In this document: positions 9,211 through 20,102 of the stretch, piece by piece
Position numbering within the stretch: the stretch's first letter is position 1
Layout of the letters: every line of letters starts with the position of its first letter
NCBI GenBank assembly: GCA_949291295.1
Contig: CASEVE010000010.1
Coordinates: forward strand, 1-64,000
Length of the DNA: 64,000 nt
Reading direction: 5' to 3'
From: an uncultured Olsenella sp.
Lineage (GTDB): Bacteria > Actinomycetota > Coriobacteriia > Coriobacteriales > Atopobiaceae
The notes under the pieces: generated by a model
Databases searched by the model: none
What the model was told of the DNA's origin: nothing
Seen by the model: only the letters and a program-made list of their open reading frames with translations
Translations under genes and position numbers: made by a program

Positions 9211-9653
9211 CAGATGAGGAGAAAAAAGATCCTGGCTTGCCGCTTACTCGCATAGACCGAGTGCTTCAGCTTGCGTTTGCCATCGTCACCATTGCGGCGT
9301 TCATTTTCGGATGGATCGTTTACGCAGGCCATCCGTGCCCACTTTCGTTGAGATGTTCGCTTGTCGCGGTGGGGACGGTGCTGGCCTTCGTAACTCTTCT
9401 GAAGTCGACGGGGAAGCCCTTTGTCTACCGCAGGAGCGTCGAAACCATTGCTGTCCTTTTCTCTGCTGCTGCGTTTGGCTTGGCTGATGATTACCCCCGC
9501 GAGCTGCTTCCCCTTTATCTTGTTATTGCGGTGGCGTATGCGTTCGTGGACGCAAGCAAGCTGCTCAAATGTAGACCTATGCTCGCCCGGTGCGCAGTGC
9601 TTGCATTTGTTACCTTTCATGTCGCTCTGTTTCTTTGGTCGCTCATGGGATGA
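9207..9653 (+). CDS. Small five-helix membrane protein, third gene of the LuxR cassette
   Basis: 148 residues from ATG 9207 (MTDEEKKDPG), which overlaps the previous stop as ATGA. A longer in-frame start at 9048 lies inside the preceding gene and is not favoured. About five membrane helices follow a short charged N-terminus: VLQLAFAIVTIAAFIFGWIV, SLVAVGTVLAFVTLL, IAVLFSAAAFGLA, LLPLYLVIAVAYAFV and VLAFVTFHVALFLWSLM. No family recognised. Probably acts with the membrane LuxR-type protein. Confidence 0.6.
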   Translation: MTDEEKKDPGLPLTRIDRVLQLAFAIVTIAAFIFGWIVYAGHPCPLSLRCSLVAVGTVLAFVTLLKSTGKPFVYRRSVETIAVLFSAAAFGLADDYPRELLPLYLVIAVAYAFVDASKLLKCRPMLARCAVLAFVTFHVALFLWSLMG

Positions 9654-9824
9654 GCAAGCTCATACGAACGAGTGGGCCTGAGGTCCCGTTCGCCGTGGCG
9701 TGCGCGGCGGTAATGTTGATCTGACTGATTGCGGACCTTTCCTGTTCTGAGGAGCTCATCGAAAGAGTCGGGCTTGCGTGCCATTCATCGCTGAGGTGTC
9801 TGCGTCAAGCTTGACTCCGCACGC

Positions 9825-10155
9825 GCCGATGAATCTTGGCGAATGTACCGATGACGGAGATTGCGCGCCGAGAAATGCGGCCCGCTGTACCACGACACCC
9901 GATGTTGCGCCGAGAAATGCCGCCCTCTGTACCACGGACACACGACGCGAGCATTTGTCACGGGTGCCAAACGGTACAGCGGGCGGGTTTTCTCGGCACC
10001 CTCCGGTACACTTGGCGGGTCTTCTCGGCGCGCAGGCTTGGGCCACGGTACAGCAGGTCGTATTTCTCGGCATGCAAACGCTTGTTGTGGTACAGCGGCT
10101 GGCTTTTCTCGGCATAAGCGGTGTGGGACAGGTACGCCCCGCACGATGACCCATC
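9825..10155. repeat. Mirrored array of 25-bp repeats with 17-bp spacers (42-bp period)
   Basis: Three copies in one orientation (GCCGA...TGTACC) start at 9825, 9867 and 9909. After a 39-bp centre, copies in the opposite orientation (GGTACA...TTCTCGGC) start at 9973, 10005, 10047 and 10089, and a decayed one starts at 10131 (GGTACGCCCC). All units are 25 bp. The spacers are 17 bp except the 7-bp one between 9973 and 10005, so most starts are exactly 42 bp apart. Spacer sequences are unrelated. The remainder of the 9654-10333 gap shows no gene, and the small ORFs there are repeat artefacts. Confidence 0.85.
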
Positions 10156-10300
10156 TGAAGGGGCTGTCATCTCCTGGTTGCCGTCACGCGTTTCTCGCTC
10201 GTTTCGGTATCGCGTCACGCAGATGGCGGGTGAGAAACGCGCGCGTGGCGAGCGCGTAGCAAGTTCGTCTCGGTTTTTCTCGCGGTTTCAAACGCGCCGT

Positions 10301-10332
10301 AGACTCCCCTTGAAGTCGAACGAGGGGAGTCT
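10301..10332 (+). promoter_or_regulatory. Hairpin that masks the gltB ribosome-binding site
   Basis: AGACTCCCCT (10301-10310) pairs perfectly over 10 bp with AGGGGAGTCT (10323-10332). The second arm contains the only Shine-Dalgarno-like stretch (GAGGGGAG) before the gltB ATG at 10334. Folding of the leader would block ribosome entry. The ligand or trigger is unknown. Confidence 0.6.
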
Positions 10333-10333
10333 C

Positions 10334-13300
10334 ATGGGCGAGAAGAACCGCCGCACCGGTCTCTATCGCAAAAGCTACGAGCATGACGCCTGCGGCATCG
10401 GCGCCATCGCACACCTGCACGGAAAGCGCAGTCACCAGACGCTTGACGACGCGCTCTCGGTGCTCGTGAACCTTGAGCACCGCGGTGGCAAGGGTCTCGA
10501 GAAGAACACTGGCGACGGCGCGGGTGTGCTCTTTCAGGTGCCGCACCGCTTCTTCCGCAAGGAAGCGCAGAAGGAGGGCCAGCTCCTGCCCGACGAGGGC
10601 GACTATGGCGTGGCGATGCTCTTTTTCCCGCACGATGACCCTGCGGGCGTGACGGCGGCGCGCCAGGTCTTCGAGCGGGGCTGCGCGGAGTGCGGCGTGC
10701 CGCTCATGTTCTGGCGCAAGGTTCCGGTGGACCCGCACGATCTTGGCTCTACGGCGCGTGCCTGCATGCCCACGATCTACCAGGCGTTCCTGCGCCGTCC
10801 GGAGGATGTGGCCCGCGGCCAGGACTTCGAGCGGCGTCTCTACGTGTGCCGCCGCACCATCGAGCGCACCGCGGACGCCACGCATGCGCTCGCCGACAAG
10901 ATCTTCTATGTGTGCAGCATGTCCAGCCGCACGATTGTCTACAAGGGCATGCTCGTGGCAACGCAGATGCGGCGCTTCTACCTTGACCTGAACGACGCAG
11001 CGGTGGAGACGTCGCTTGCCCTCGTGCACTCGCGTTACTCCACCAACACCACGCCCTCCTGGGAGCGCGCCCACCCCAACCGCTACCTCATCCACAACGG
11101 CGAGATTAACACCTTGCGAGGCAACGTCTCCTGGATTCGCGCTCGTGAGCCCATGCTCTACTCGCCCGTTCTTGGTGCCGACCTCAAGCGCGTGATGCCC
11201 ATCATCAACCGCGAGGGTTCGGACTCCGCGATCCTTGACAACGTGCTTGAGTTTCTTGTCATGAATGGTCGTCCTCTTGATCGTGCGGTTTCGCTTATGA
11301 TGCCGGAGCCATGGGACAAGAATCCCGCCCTCGGCGAGAAGCGCCGTGCGTACGACGAGTATCAGTCCATGCTCATGGAGCCCTGGGACGGTCCCGCGGC
11401 AATCGTCTTCACGGACGGGCGCATGCTGGGCGCCGCGCTGGACAGAAACGGCCTACGCCCGGCACGCTACTACGTGACGCGCGATGACCGGCTGATCCTT
11501 GCCTCTGAGGTGGGCACGATCGACATCGAGCCAGACAGCATCCTGCGCGCGGGCTGTCTTGGCCCCGGCGAGATGCTCGAGGTTGACCCGTCGCAGGGCC
11601 GCGTCATTGGCAACGAGGAGATTCGCAATCGCCTGGCTGGCGAGAAGCCCTATCGCGACTGGATTGACGAGGAGACGATCGATCTTGCCGATCTGCCCGC
11701 GCCCGACCCCCTCAAGGTCCGGCGCGCGGACCGCTTCGCCGCACAGAGCGCGGCGGCAGAACTCGCGGCGGACCTTGACGGGGTCGGGCGCTCCGGTGAC
11801 GGGGTCGAGTCGCTCGCCACGCGGCTCGCTGCCTACGGCTGGCACTATGACGACGTTGACGAGGTCGTGCGTCCCATGGCCGAGAAGGGCGCAGTGCCGC
11901 TGGCATCGATGGGCGTAGACGCGCCGCTCGCGTGCCTCTCTACCAAGACGCGCTCGTTTTTCGACTACTTTCACCAGCTCTTCGCCCAGGTCACCAACCC
12001 GCCAATCGATGCGCTGCGCGAGAGCATCGTCACGAGCACAACGCTCTACCTCGGAAATCACGGCAATCTCCTCGAGGATTGTCGTGACAGCTGCCGTCTT
12101 GTGCGCCTGTCGTCGCCCATCCTCTCGGACGCAGACTTCGAGCGCGTCTGCTCGGTTGACCGCGCGGGCTTCCGGGCAGAGACGGTGCGGGCGGTCTACC
12201 CGGCGTCGGGCGGCGAGGGTGCCCTTGAGCATGCTCTTGACGAGCTGGCCCAAACGGTCGAGAAGGACGTGCGCTCCGGAGCAAACATCGTTGTGATCTC
12301 CGACCGTGCGGGTGATGGGGAGACGCCAATCCCATCGCTTCTTGCCCTGGGACGCGCACACAACCACCTGATTCGCTGCGGCCTGCGCACCCGCGCCGAT
12401 CTTGTGGTGGAGACCGGCGACGCCCTCTCGGCGCACGACTTTGCGTGCCTGGTGGGCTATTCGGCGAGCGGCATCCACCCCTACCTGGCCCACGATTGCA
12501 TCGCCGATCTGTGCGCCCGAGGCGAGCTTTCTCTCGAGCCCAACGAGGCCTGCGCCAACTACGACCGTGCCGTCACGGCAGGTATCGTCTCGATCATGTC
12601 CAAGATGGGCATCTCCACGATGCAGGGCTACCACTCGGCGCAGATCTTCGAGATCGTGGGACTCTCCGAGGAGCTGGTGGAGGAGTGCTTCACGTTTACG
12701 GCCACGCGTGTGGGTGGCCTCACGCTGACAGATCTCCAGCGCGAGCTGGACGTTCGCTCAGCCGCCGCGCGCGCCCAGGCGTTAGGTCCCGCACCCGAGC
12801 AGCTTCTTACGCTCGGTCTCACGAAGTGGCGTCCCGGTGCGGAGGAGCACCTCATCGACCCCAAGGCCATCTACCTGCTGCAGCGCGCCTGTCGCGAGGG
12901 GAGCTACGACCTCTTCAAGGAGTTTTCCGCCTGGGTGCACCGTCCCGGCCGTGCCGTTACCCTGCGCGACCTCATGGGATTTCTGCCGGCAGGGCCCTCC
13001 GTGCCGCTCGAGGAGGTGGAGCCCGCCTCAAAGATCGTGCGACGCTTCAACACCGGCGCGATGAGCTACGGCTCTATCTCCCGCGAGCAGCACGAGTGTC
13101 TGGCCATCGCGATGAACCGCCTGCACGGGCGCTCCAACAGTGGCGAGGGCGGCGAGGACCCGTCCCGCGAGACGCCGCGCGCAAACGGCGACTCGGCGTG
13201 CTCGGCGATCAAGCAGGTGGCATCTGGGCGCTTTGGCGTGACGAGCCGCTATCTCTCGAGCGCGATCGAGATACAGATCAAGATGGCCCAGGGTGCCAAA

Positions 13301-15004
13301 CCCGGCGAGGGCGGCCACCTGCCGGGCAAGAAGGTATACCCGTGGATTGCCGAGGTGCGCCAGTCCACGCCTGGCGTGGGGCTCATCTCGCCTCCGCCGC
13401 ACCATGACATCTACTCGATTGAGGACCTCGCCGAGCTTATCTTTGACCTCAAGAACGCCAATCCCGGCGCACGCATCTCCGTCAAGCTCTGCGCCCTTGC
13501 CGGTGTGGGTACCATCGCTGCGGGCGTTGCCAAGGGCGGTGCCGACAAGATTCTCGTTTCCGGGTACAACGGTGGCACAGGCGCGGCTCCGCGTGACTCG
13601 ATTTACCATGCGGGCATTCCGTTTGAGATCGGCCTAGCTGAGACGCAGCAGACGCTCCTGCGAAACGGCCTTCGCTCCCGCGTGGTGCTCGAGACCGACG
13701 GCAAGCTCATGAGTGGGCGCGATGTGGCCATAGCGGCGCTCCTGGGCGCCGAGGAGTTTGGATTTGCCACGATGCCGCTCATTGCCTGCGGCTGCCTCAT
13801 GCAGCGCGACTGTCAGCGCGATACCTGCCCGGCGGGCGTGGCCACTCAAGACGAGCACCTGCGCTGCCGCTTTGCAGGTCGCCCCGAGCACGTGGTCAAC
13901 TTCATGATGTTTGTTGCCGAGGAGCTGCGCGAGGTCATGGCATCGCTGGGATTTCGCACGGTTGACGAGATGGTGGGCCGAGCGGACTGTCTGCGTCAGG
14001 TGAGGGTTGAGGGTGAGGCTAACTGGAAGGCCAACCTCCTGGACCTCTCCGATCTTCTCGCCTGCGCCGAGCCCGAGTTTGGGCGGCACATCCCGGGTGC
14101 GGACGGCAGGCACTTCCTGCCGGAGATGGGCCCGGACCTAGAGCTTGACCAAACGCTCGACGCAACGCTTTTTGTGCCCTATACCGCCTCTGCCCGGGCT
14201 CATCTCACGTCGGTGCGCTTCCGCGCGGACATTGACAACGTGAACCGCTGCGTGGGAACGCTTTTGGGGAGCCACGTCACGCGGGCGCATCCCGAGGGCC
14301 TGCCCGAGGGCTCGATTACCGTGGACTGCGAGGGGTCTGCCGGCCAGAGCTTTGGCGCGTTTCTGCCGGCGGGCATCACGCTCAACGTGGCTGGTGCCGC
14401 CAACGACTACTTTGGCAAGGGGCTCTCGGGCGGCGTGGTATCCGTGCGGCCAGCAGACGGCGCCACCTACAAGTTTGACGAGAATGTCATCGTTGGAAAC
14501 GTTGCCTTCTATGGGGCCACGAGCGGGCGCGGCTTTGTGAACGGACTTGCCGGACAGCGCTTCTGCGTGCGCAACTCCGGGGCAACGGTGGTTGTCGAGG
14601 GCGTGGGCGCGCACGGCTGCGAGTACATGACCGGTGGCACGGTGGTGGTGCTCGGCGAGGTTGGGCCCAACTTTGCGGCTGGCATGTCAGGCGGGGTGGC
14701 CTACGTCTACGATCGCTTTGGCACGCTCGCGCGGCGCTGCAACACCGAGCTCGTAAGCCTGAAGGAGCCTGCCGAGAAGGACCTTGAGCTCGTGCGCTCG
14801 CTCGTCGAGGAGCACGTGCGTCGTACGGCGAGCCCACGCGGCATAAAGCTGCTCTATCAGTTTGAGGAGGCGTCTGCGCACTTTGTGAAGGTGATTCCGC
14901 GCGATTACGAGCGCGTGCTCGCGCTGGTTGCAGAGGCTGAGGCCGCAGGCGTCACCAGAGAGGCGGCGCTGAGCCGCGCGTTCGATGCTATGAGGGAGGG
15001 CTAG
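10334..15004 (+). CDS. gltB: Glutamate synthase large subunit
   Basis: Transfers the amide of glutamine to 2-oxoglutarate (GOGAT). 1556 residues from ATG 10334; the open frame extends upstream to 10121, but only this ATG has a Shine-Dalgarno. C20 in HDACGIGAIAH is the amidotransferase nucleophile, exposed in relatives by cleavage of a short propeptide. A central domain follows, then the FMN/glutamate-synthase barrel (SGEGGEDP, GAKPGEGGHLPG), the 3Fe-4S cysteines of CGCLMQRDCQRDTCPAG, and the C-terminal GxGxG helix domain (around GGTVVVLGEVGPNFAAGMSGG). gltD follows one base after the stop. Full-length for bacterial GltB. Confidence 0.96.
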   Translation: MGEKNRRTGLYRKSYEHDACGIGAIAHLHGKRSHQTLDDALSVLVNLEHRGGKGLEKNTGDGAGVLFQVPHRFFRKEAQKEGQLLPDEGDYGVAMLFFPHDDPAGVTAARQVFERGCAECGVPLMFWRKVPVDPHDLGSTARACMPTIYQAFLRRPEDVARGQDFERRLYVCRRTIERTADATHALADKIFYVCSMSSRTIVYKGMLVATQMRRFYLDLNDAAVETSLALVHSRYSTNTTPSWERAHPNRYLIHNGEINTLRGNVSWIRAREPMLYSPVLGADLKRVMPIINREGSDSAILDNVLEFLVMNGRPLDRAVSLMMPEPWDKNPALGEKRRAYDEYQSMLMEPWDGPAAIVFTDGRMLGAALDRNGLRPARYYVTRDDRLILASEVGTIDIEPDSILRAGCLGPGEMLEVDPSQGRVIGNEEIRNRLAGEKPYRDWIDEETIDLADLPAPDPLKVRRADRFAAQSAAAELAADLDGVGRSGDGVESLATRLAAYGWHYDDVDEVVRPMAEKGAVPLASMGVDAPLACLSTKTRSFFDYFHQLFAQVTNPPIDALRESIVTSTTLYLGNHGNLLEDCRDSCRLVRLSSPILSDADFERVCSVDRAGFRAETVRAVYPASGGEGALEHALDELAQTVEKDVRSGANIVVISDRAGDGETPIPSLLALGRAHNHLIRCGLRTRADLVVETGDALSAHDFACLVGYSASGIHPYLAHDCIADLCARGELSLEPNEACANYDRAVTAGIVSIMSKMGISTMQGYHSAQIFEIVGLSEELVEECFTFTATRVGGLTLTDLQRELDVRSAAARAQALGPAPEQLLTLGLTKWRPGAEEHLIDPKAIYLLQRACREGSYDLFKEFSAWVHRPGRAVTLRDLMGFLPAGPSVPLEEVEPASKIVRRFNTGAMSYGSISREQHECLAIAMNRLHGRSNSGEGGEDPSRETPRANGDSACSAIKQVASGRFGVTSRYLSSAIEIQIKMAQGAKPGEGGHLPGKKVYPWIAEVRQSTPGVGLISPPPHHDIYSIEDLAELIFDLKNANPGARISVKLCALAGVGTIAAGVAKGGADKILVSGYNGGTGAAPRDSIYHAGIPFEIGLAETQQTLLRNGLRSRVVLETDGKLMSGRDVAIAALLGAEEFGFATMPLIACGCLMQRDCQRDTCPAGVATQDEHLRCRFAGRPEHVVNFMMFVAEELREVMASLGFRTVDEMVGRADCLRQVRVEGEANWKANLLDLSDLLACAEPEFGRHIPGADGRHFLPEMGPDLELDQTLDATLFVPYTASARAHLTSVRFRADIDNVNRCVGTLLGSHVTRAHPEGLPEGSITVDCEGSAGQSFGAFLPAGITLNVAGAANDYFGKGLSGGVVSVRPADGATYKFDENVIVGNVAFYGATSGRGFVNGLAGQRFCVRNSGATVVVEGVGAHGCEYMTGGTVVVLGEVGPNFAAGMSGGVAYVYDRFGTLARRCNTELVSLKEPAEKDLELVRSLVEEHVRRTASPRGIKLLYQFEEASAHFVKVIPRDYERVLALVAEAEAAGVTREAALSRAFDAMREG

Positions 15005-15005
15005 C

Positions 15006-16475
15006 ATGGGCAAGCCGGGAGCGTTTCTCACGGTTGGTCGCCGCGCACACGAGCTGCGTCCGACGGCCGAGCGGGTGCACGACTACGAGGAGCTCTACGT
15101 GGAGCCGGAGGAGGAGGATCGCCGCGCGCAGGCAAGCCGCTGCATGATGTGCGGTGTTGCGTTCTGCCAGGCGGGAATCTCCTTTGGCGGGGCACGCCCG
15201 AGCGGCTGTCCGCTCCACAACCTCATCCCCGAGTGGAACGACCTTGTCTACCGGGGCCTCTGGCGCGAGGCCGCCGAGCGTCTGGCCATGACATCTCCCT
15301 TGCCGGAGTTCACGAGCCGCGTGTGTCCGGCGCTCTGCGAGGCGTCCTGCAACCTGGGATGCCACGACGAGCCCGAGACCATCCACGACAACGAGCGTGC
15401 CATCTCGGACTGGGAGTGGGCACACGGTGGCCCGCGGCGCTTCTCGCCGACCGGGCCAGATGCGCCGCTCGTGACCGTTGTTGGGTCGGGCCCCGCCGGG
15501 CTGGCTGCGGCCTGGGAGCTCGCGCGTCGCGGCTTTCGCGTGAGGGTGGTTGACCGCTCAGACCGTGCGGGCGGGCTGCTCACCTACGGCATCCCCAACA
15601 TGAAGCTGGAGAAGTGGGTGGTCGCGCGCCGCGTTGCGCTCATGGAGGAGCTGGGAATTGAGTTTTGCCTCAACACTGACGCCGCCAACAAAGACGTTGC
15701 CCGGGACCTTCTTGTGGGAAGCGACGCCGTGGTTCTTGCCGTTGGCGCGCGCAGACCGCGCGGTCTTTCGGCGGCGGGTTTTGAGAAGGGAGTCGTATCG
15801 GGCGGGGTCGTGTACGCCGTCGACTACCTGACGGAGTCCACGCGGGCCCTTCTTAACGCTGACAAGCCCGGCATGAGCGCGGAGGGCCTTGATGTTGTGG
15901 TGATCGGCGGCGGCGACACGGGCAACGACTGCCTGGGCACCGCAGTTCGCCAGGGTGCGCGTAGCGTGGTTCAGCTGGAGTTTCTTCCGCGTCCTGCCGA
16001 GCCGGCACCCGGCGTCACGCGCTGGCCCGAGTGGCCCTCCACGCTCAAGACGGACTACGGCCAGGCAGAGGCAATCGAGCTCATGGGCGGCGAGATGCGC
16101 TCCTGGGGCGTTGATACGCTCGAAGTCCTTCTCAACGAACAGGGCTCTGTTTGTGGTCTTACCGTGGCCGACCTCGATTGGTTGGGAGGTCGCCCCGAGC
16201 GCGTCGAGGGGAGCGTAAGGGAGATTCCCGCGCAGCTCGTTCTTGTGGCGTGCGGATTTGAGGGGCCAGAGCCTGCGGTTCTCGAGGCGTTTGGGGTGCA
16301 CTTGGGAGAGCGGGGGCTTCCGCTTGCGGTGGGCGCCACGCATCGTGCCGATGTGGTGGGGGAGACACCCGTCTTTCTTGCCGGTGACGTACGAACTGGA
16401 TCCTCGCTCGTGGTGAGCGCCATAGCAGATGCGCTGTCCTGCGCGGACGAAGTTGCGACGGCGCTGGGGGCCTAG
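15006..16475 (+). CDS. gltD: Glutamate synthase small subunit (NAD(P)H-dependent)
   Basis: 489 residues. Supplies electrons to GltB. N-terminal cysteines C46, C49, C54 and C68 (RCMMCG..FC..GCPLHNLIPEW), followed by CPALCEASCNLGC, match the two 4Fe-4S clusters of the dihydropyrimidine dehydrogenase/GltD fold. An FAD motif (VVGSGPAGLAAAWELA) and an NAD(P)H motif (VVIGGGDTGNDC) follow, and GDVRTGSSLVV closes the FAD site. ATG lies one base after the gltB stop, so the two are cotranslated. Confidence 0.96.
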   Translation: MGKPGAFLTVGRRAHELRPTAERVHDYEELYVEPEEEDRRAQASRCMMCGVAFCQAGISFGGARPSGCPLHNLIPEWNDLVYRGLWREAAERLAMTSPLPEFTSRVCPALCEASCNLGCHDEPETIHDNERAISDWEWAHGGPRRFSPTGPDAPLVTVVGSGPAGLAAAWELARRGFRVRVVDRSDRAGGLLTYGIPNMKLEKWVVARRVALMEELGIEFCLNTDAANKDVARDLLVGSDAVVLAVGARRPRGLSAAGFEKGVVSGGVVYAVDYLTESTRALLNADKPGMSAEGLDVVVIGGGDTGNDCLGTAVRQGARSVVQLEFLPRPAEPAPGVTRWPEWPSTLKTDYGQAEAIELMGGEMRSWGVDTLEVLLNEQGSVCGLTVADLDWLGGRPERVEGSVREIPAQLVLVACGFEGPEPAVLEAFGVHLGERGLPLAVGATHRADVVGETPVFLAGDVRTGSSLVVSAIADALSCADEVATALGA

Positions 16476-16476
16476 C

Positions 16477-16650
16477 ATGGATGACGATGCTGCCGACAAG
16501 GTCATCTGGATCGAGGACGGTAAGGACAAGACCTTTGAGCCTGCGGAGCACCCGCGCCCGTGGCTCGAGGAATCCCTGGCGTGGTCCTCGGCGGGTGAGG
16601 GCAAGAAGCCTCCTGAGAAAGGTGGGGACACCAAGCTCGTTTGGCTGTGA
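16477..16650 (+). CDS. Small acidic protein between GOGAT and glutamine synthetase
   Basis: 57 residues from ATG 16477, one base after the gltD stop, the same one-base junction as gltB-gltD. The sequence is hydrophilic and proline-containing, with a repeated pattern near both ends ([12 protein letters not shown] and DTKLVWL). No membrane segment, signal peptide or metal motif. I do not recognise the family. Its place in the GOGAT transcription unit, just before GSIII, suggests a partner or modulator of either enzyme, which is inference only. Confidence 0.6.
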   Translation: MDDDAADKVIWIEDGKDKTFEPAEHPRPWLEESLAWSSAGEGKKPPEKGGDTKLVWL

Positions 16651-16811
16651 ATCCTAGACCGTGGACAACAAACCGTGACTTTCTGTCACAAAACGGCTTA
16701 GAAGAAGCAACCAAACGTCCCCTTGAGCTTCACGCGGGAGCAACGGCTGTGAAACAATGGGACCGTAGAGTATTCGACCGTGAAGCCACACCTCCGAGAG
16801 AAAGGGCTCGC

Positions 16812-18902
<2,091 letters not shown>

Positions 18903-18937
18903 GTGCAGTGGTTCCAGGATTTAGGGCTTCTCATACG

Positions 18938-19105
18938 GGCGGCTCTCGGACGGTTCTTCTCGACAAACCGTCCGGGAGCCGCACGTTTGGTTTGGGGCGA
19001 GTTGCGGACGGTTTGGGGGCTGAAACCGTCCGGAACCTGCCCGTGATTGGTTTGGGGCAGATTGTGGACGGTTCTTCTCGACAAACCGTCCGGGAGCCGC
19101 CCGTT
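18938..19105. repeat. Three tandem dyad units GGACGGTT...AACCGTCC, ~60-bp period
   Basis: Each unit is an inverted repeat. GGACGGTT starts at 18948, 19006 and 19066; ACCGTCC starts at 18967, 19025 and 19085 (steps of 58 and 60 bp). The first and third loops carry TTCTCGA. Arms extend to GGCTCTC/GGGAGCC in the first unit. The array lies between the convergent ends of glnN and the HAD gene. It shares its core with the 57821 array. Confidence 0.8.
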
Positions 19106-19117
19106 TGGTTGGGACCG

Positions 19118-19870
19118 TCAGGCCCGAACGTCCCGCGCGTCGTCCTGGTTCAGCCGGGCGAGAAGGTCGGGGAGCTGGGAGGAAAGCTCCTTCATGGGAC
19201 CATGCCAAACGGCCTTCTTGGGCCGTGCGTGCCCCACATACGCGGTGCGCAGCCCGCACTCGGGGCGGGCGAAGTCCCTCGTTGCGTCGTTTCCCACCAT
19301 GAGGCACTCCTCGAGGCGCACGCCCAGGGCGTTGGCAAACTCCTGGTAGTACTGGGCGCTTGGCTTGCTGCGCGTCGAGTTTGAGAAGGTGGAGACAAGG
19401 GCAAAGTCGTCCTCGCTCACGCCCGCCCATCCCATGCGCGCGCGGTCGCATGCGAGCGAGAAGGTCGGGTTGGTGGCAAGGGCGCAGATGAGCCCCAGGT
19501 CGTGGACCTTCTCGACGGCCTCTCTGGCACCCTCGACGGGGCGTGCCGCCACAACGCTCCCGGAATAGCCGGGAACGATGGCGCTCTCGTAGTAGTCAAC
19601 GAGGTCGTGGATGACGGGGTCATCGAGGGGAATCCCGGTGCGGGATAGAAAGACCTGGTTGAAGAGCTGCTCGTTGGTGAGGGAGTCCGTTCGGTCCTGA
19701 GCGTCAATGGCGAGAAACCCGCGAACGTAGGCAAGTCCCACGGAGGGCGCGCTCATCCGAGCGGCCTGTGCGAGCAGCGTGGTTGCACCCGCGACATAGC
19801 GCGCCACGAACGCGGTGAGATTGAGTCTCAGCAGCGTGTCGTCAAGATCGAAGAGCACGGCCCGGATCAC
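19118..19870 (-). CDS. HAD-family hydrolase
   Basis: 250 residues from GTG 19870 (VIRAVLFDLDDTLL), which follows AAAGGAGGT at short (3-4 base) spacing. The upstream in-frame extension to 19939 lacks a start signal. HAD motifs: DLDDT (I), ATNPTF (II), SKPSAQYY (III) and VGNDATRD (IV). A helical cap sits between motifs I and II. Substrate unknown; a phosphatase acting on a small phosphometabolite is typical of this class. Divergent from rpsA across a promoter region. Confidence 0.85.
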   Translation of the reverse strand: MIRAVLFDLDDTLLRLNLTAFVARYVAGATTLLAQAARMSAPSVGLAYVRGFLAIDAQDRTDSLTNEQLFNQVFLSRTGIPLDDPVIHDLVDYYESAIVPGYSGSVVAARPVEGAREAVEKVHDLGLICALATNPTFSLACDRARMGWAGVSEDDFALVSTFSNSTRSKPSAQYYQEFANALGVRLEECLMVGNDATRDFARPECGLRTAYVGHARPKKAVWHGPMKELSSQLPDLLARLNQDDARDVRA

Positions 19871-19928
19871 GGGACCTCCTTTCGGGGGCGGACTTCCTGA
19901 GAAAATAATAAATACCCAGGGGCCACAC

Positions 19929-19958
19929 TTGAAATACACACGTGAAAAACGTTACTCT
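19929..19958 (+). promoter_or_regulatory. Candidate sigma-70-type promoter for rpsA
   Basis: TTGAAA (19929-19934) and TACTCT (19953-19958) are separated by 18 bp in an A+T-rich patch, 145 bp before the rpsA start. A GTGTGGG/CCCGCAC hairpin lies in the presumed leader near 19966-19985. Confidence 0.4.
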
Positions 19959-20102
19959 ATCCACCGTGTGGGCACAGGGCCCGCACAAACGTATCTGTCG
20001 GCCCCCGAGAGCATGTAAGTTTCCACGTAGACGCCACGATTCTAGGCACTGCAGGCAGCGACCATGACGACCGGGGCCCCGTTGTTCGAAAGGGGTCCAC
20101 TT

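Noticed and set aside
9825..10155. CRISPR array
   Set aside because: Units are 25 bp with only 17-bp (once 7-bp) spacers, orientation flips in the middle, the repeats are imperfect and no cas gene is nearby.
9756..10259. Small ORFs on both strands in the gltB upstream gap
   Set aside because: They are Cys/Arg-rich translations of the 25-bp repeats, lack ribosome-binding sites and overlap each other on both strands.
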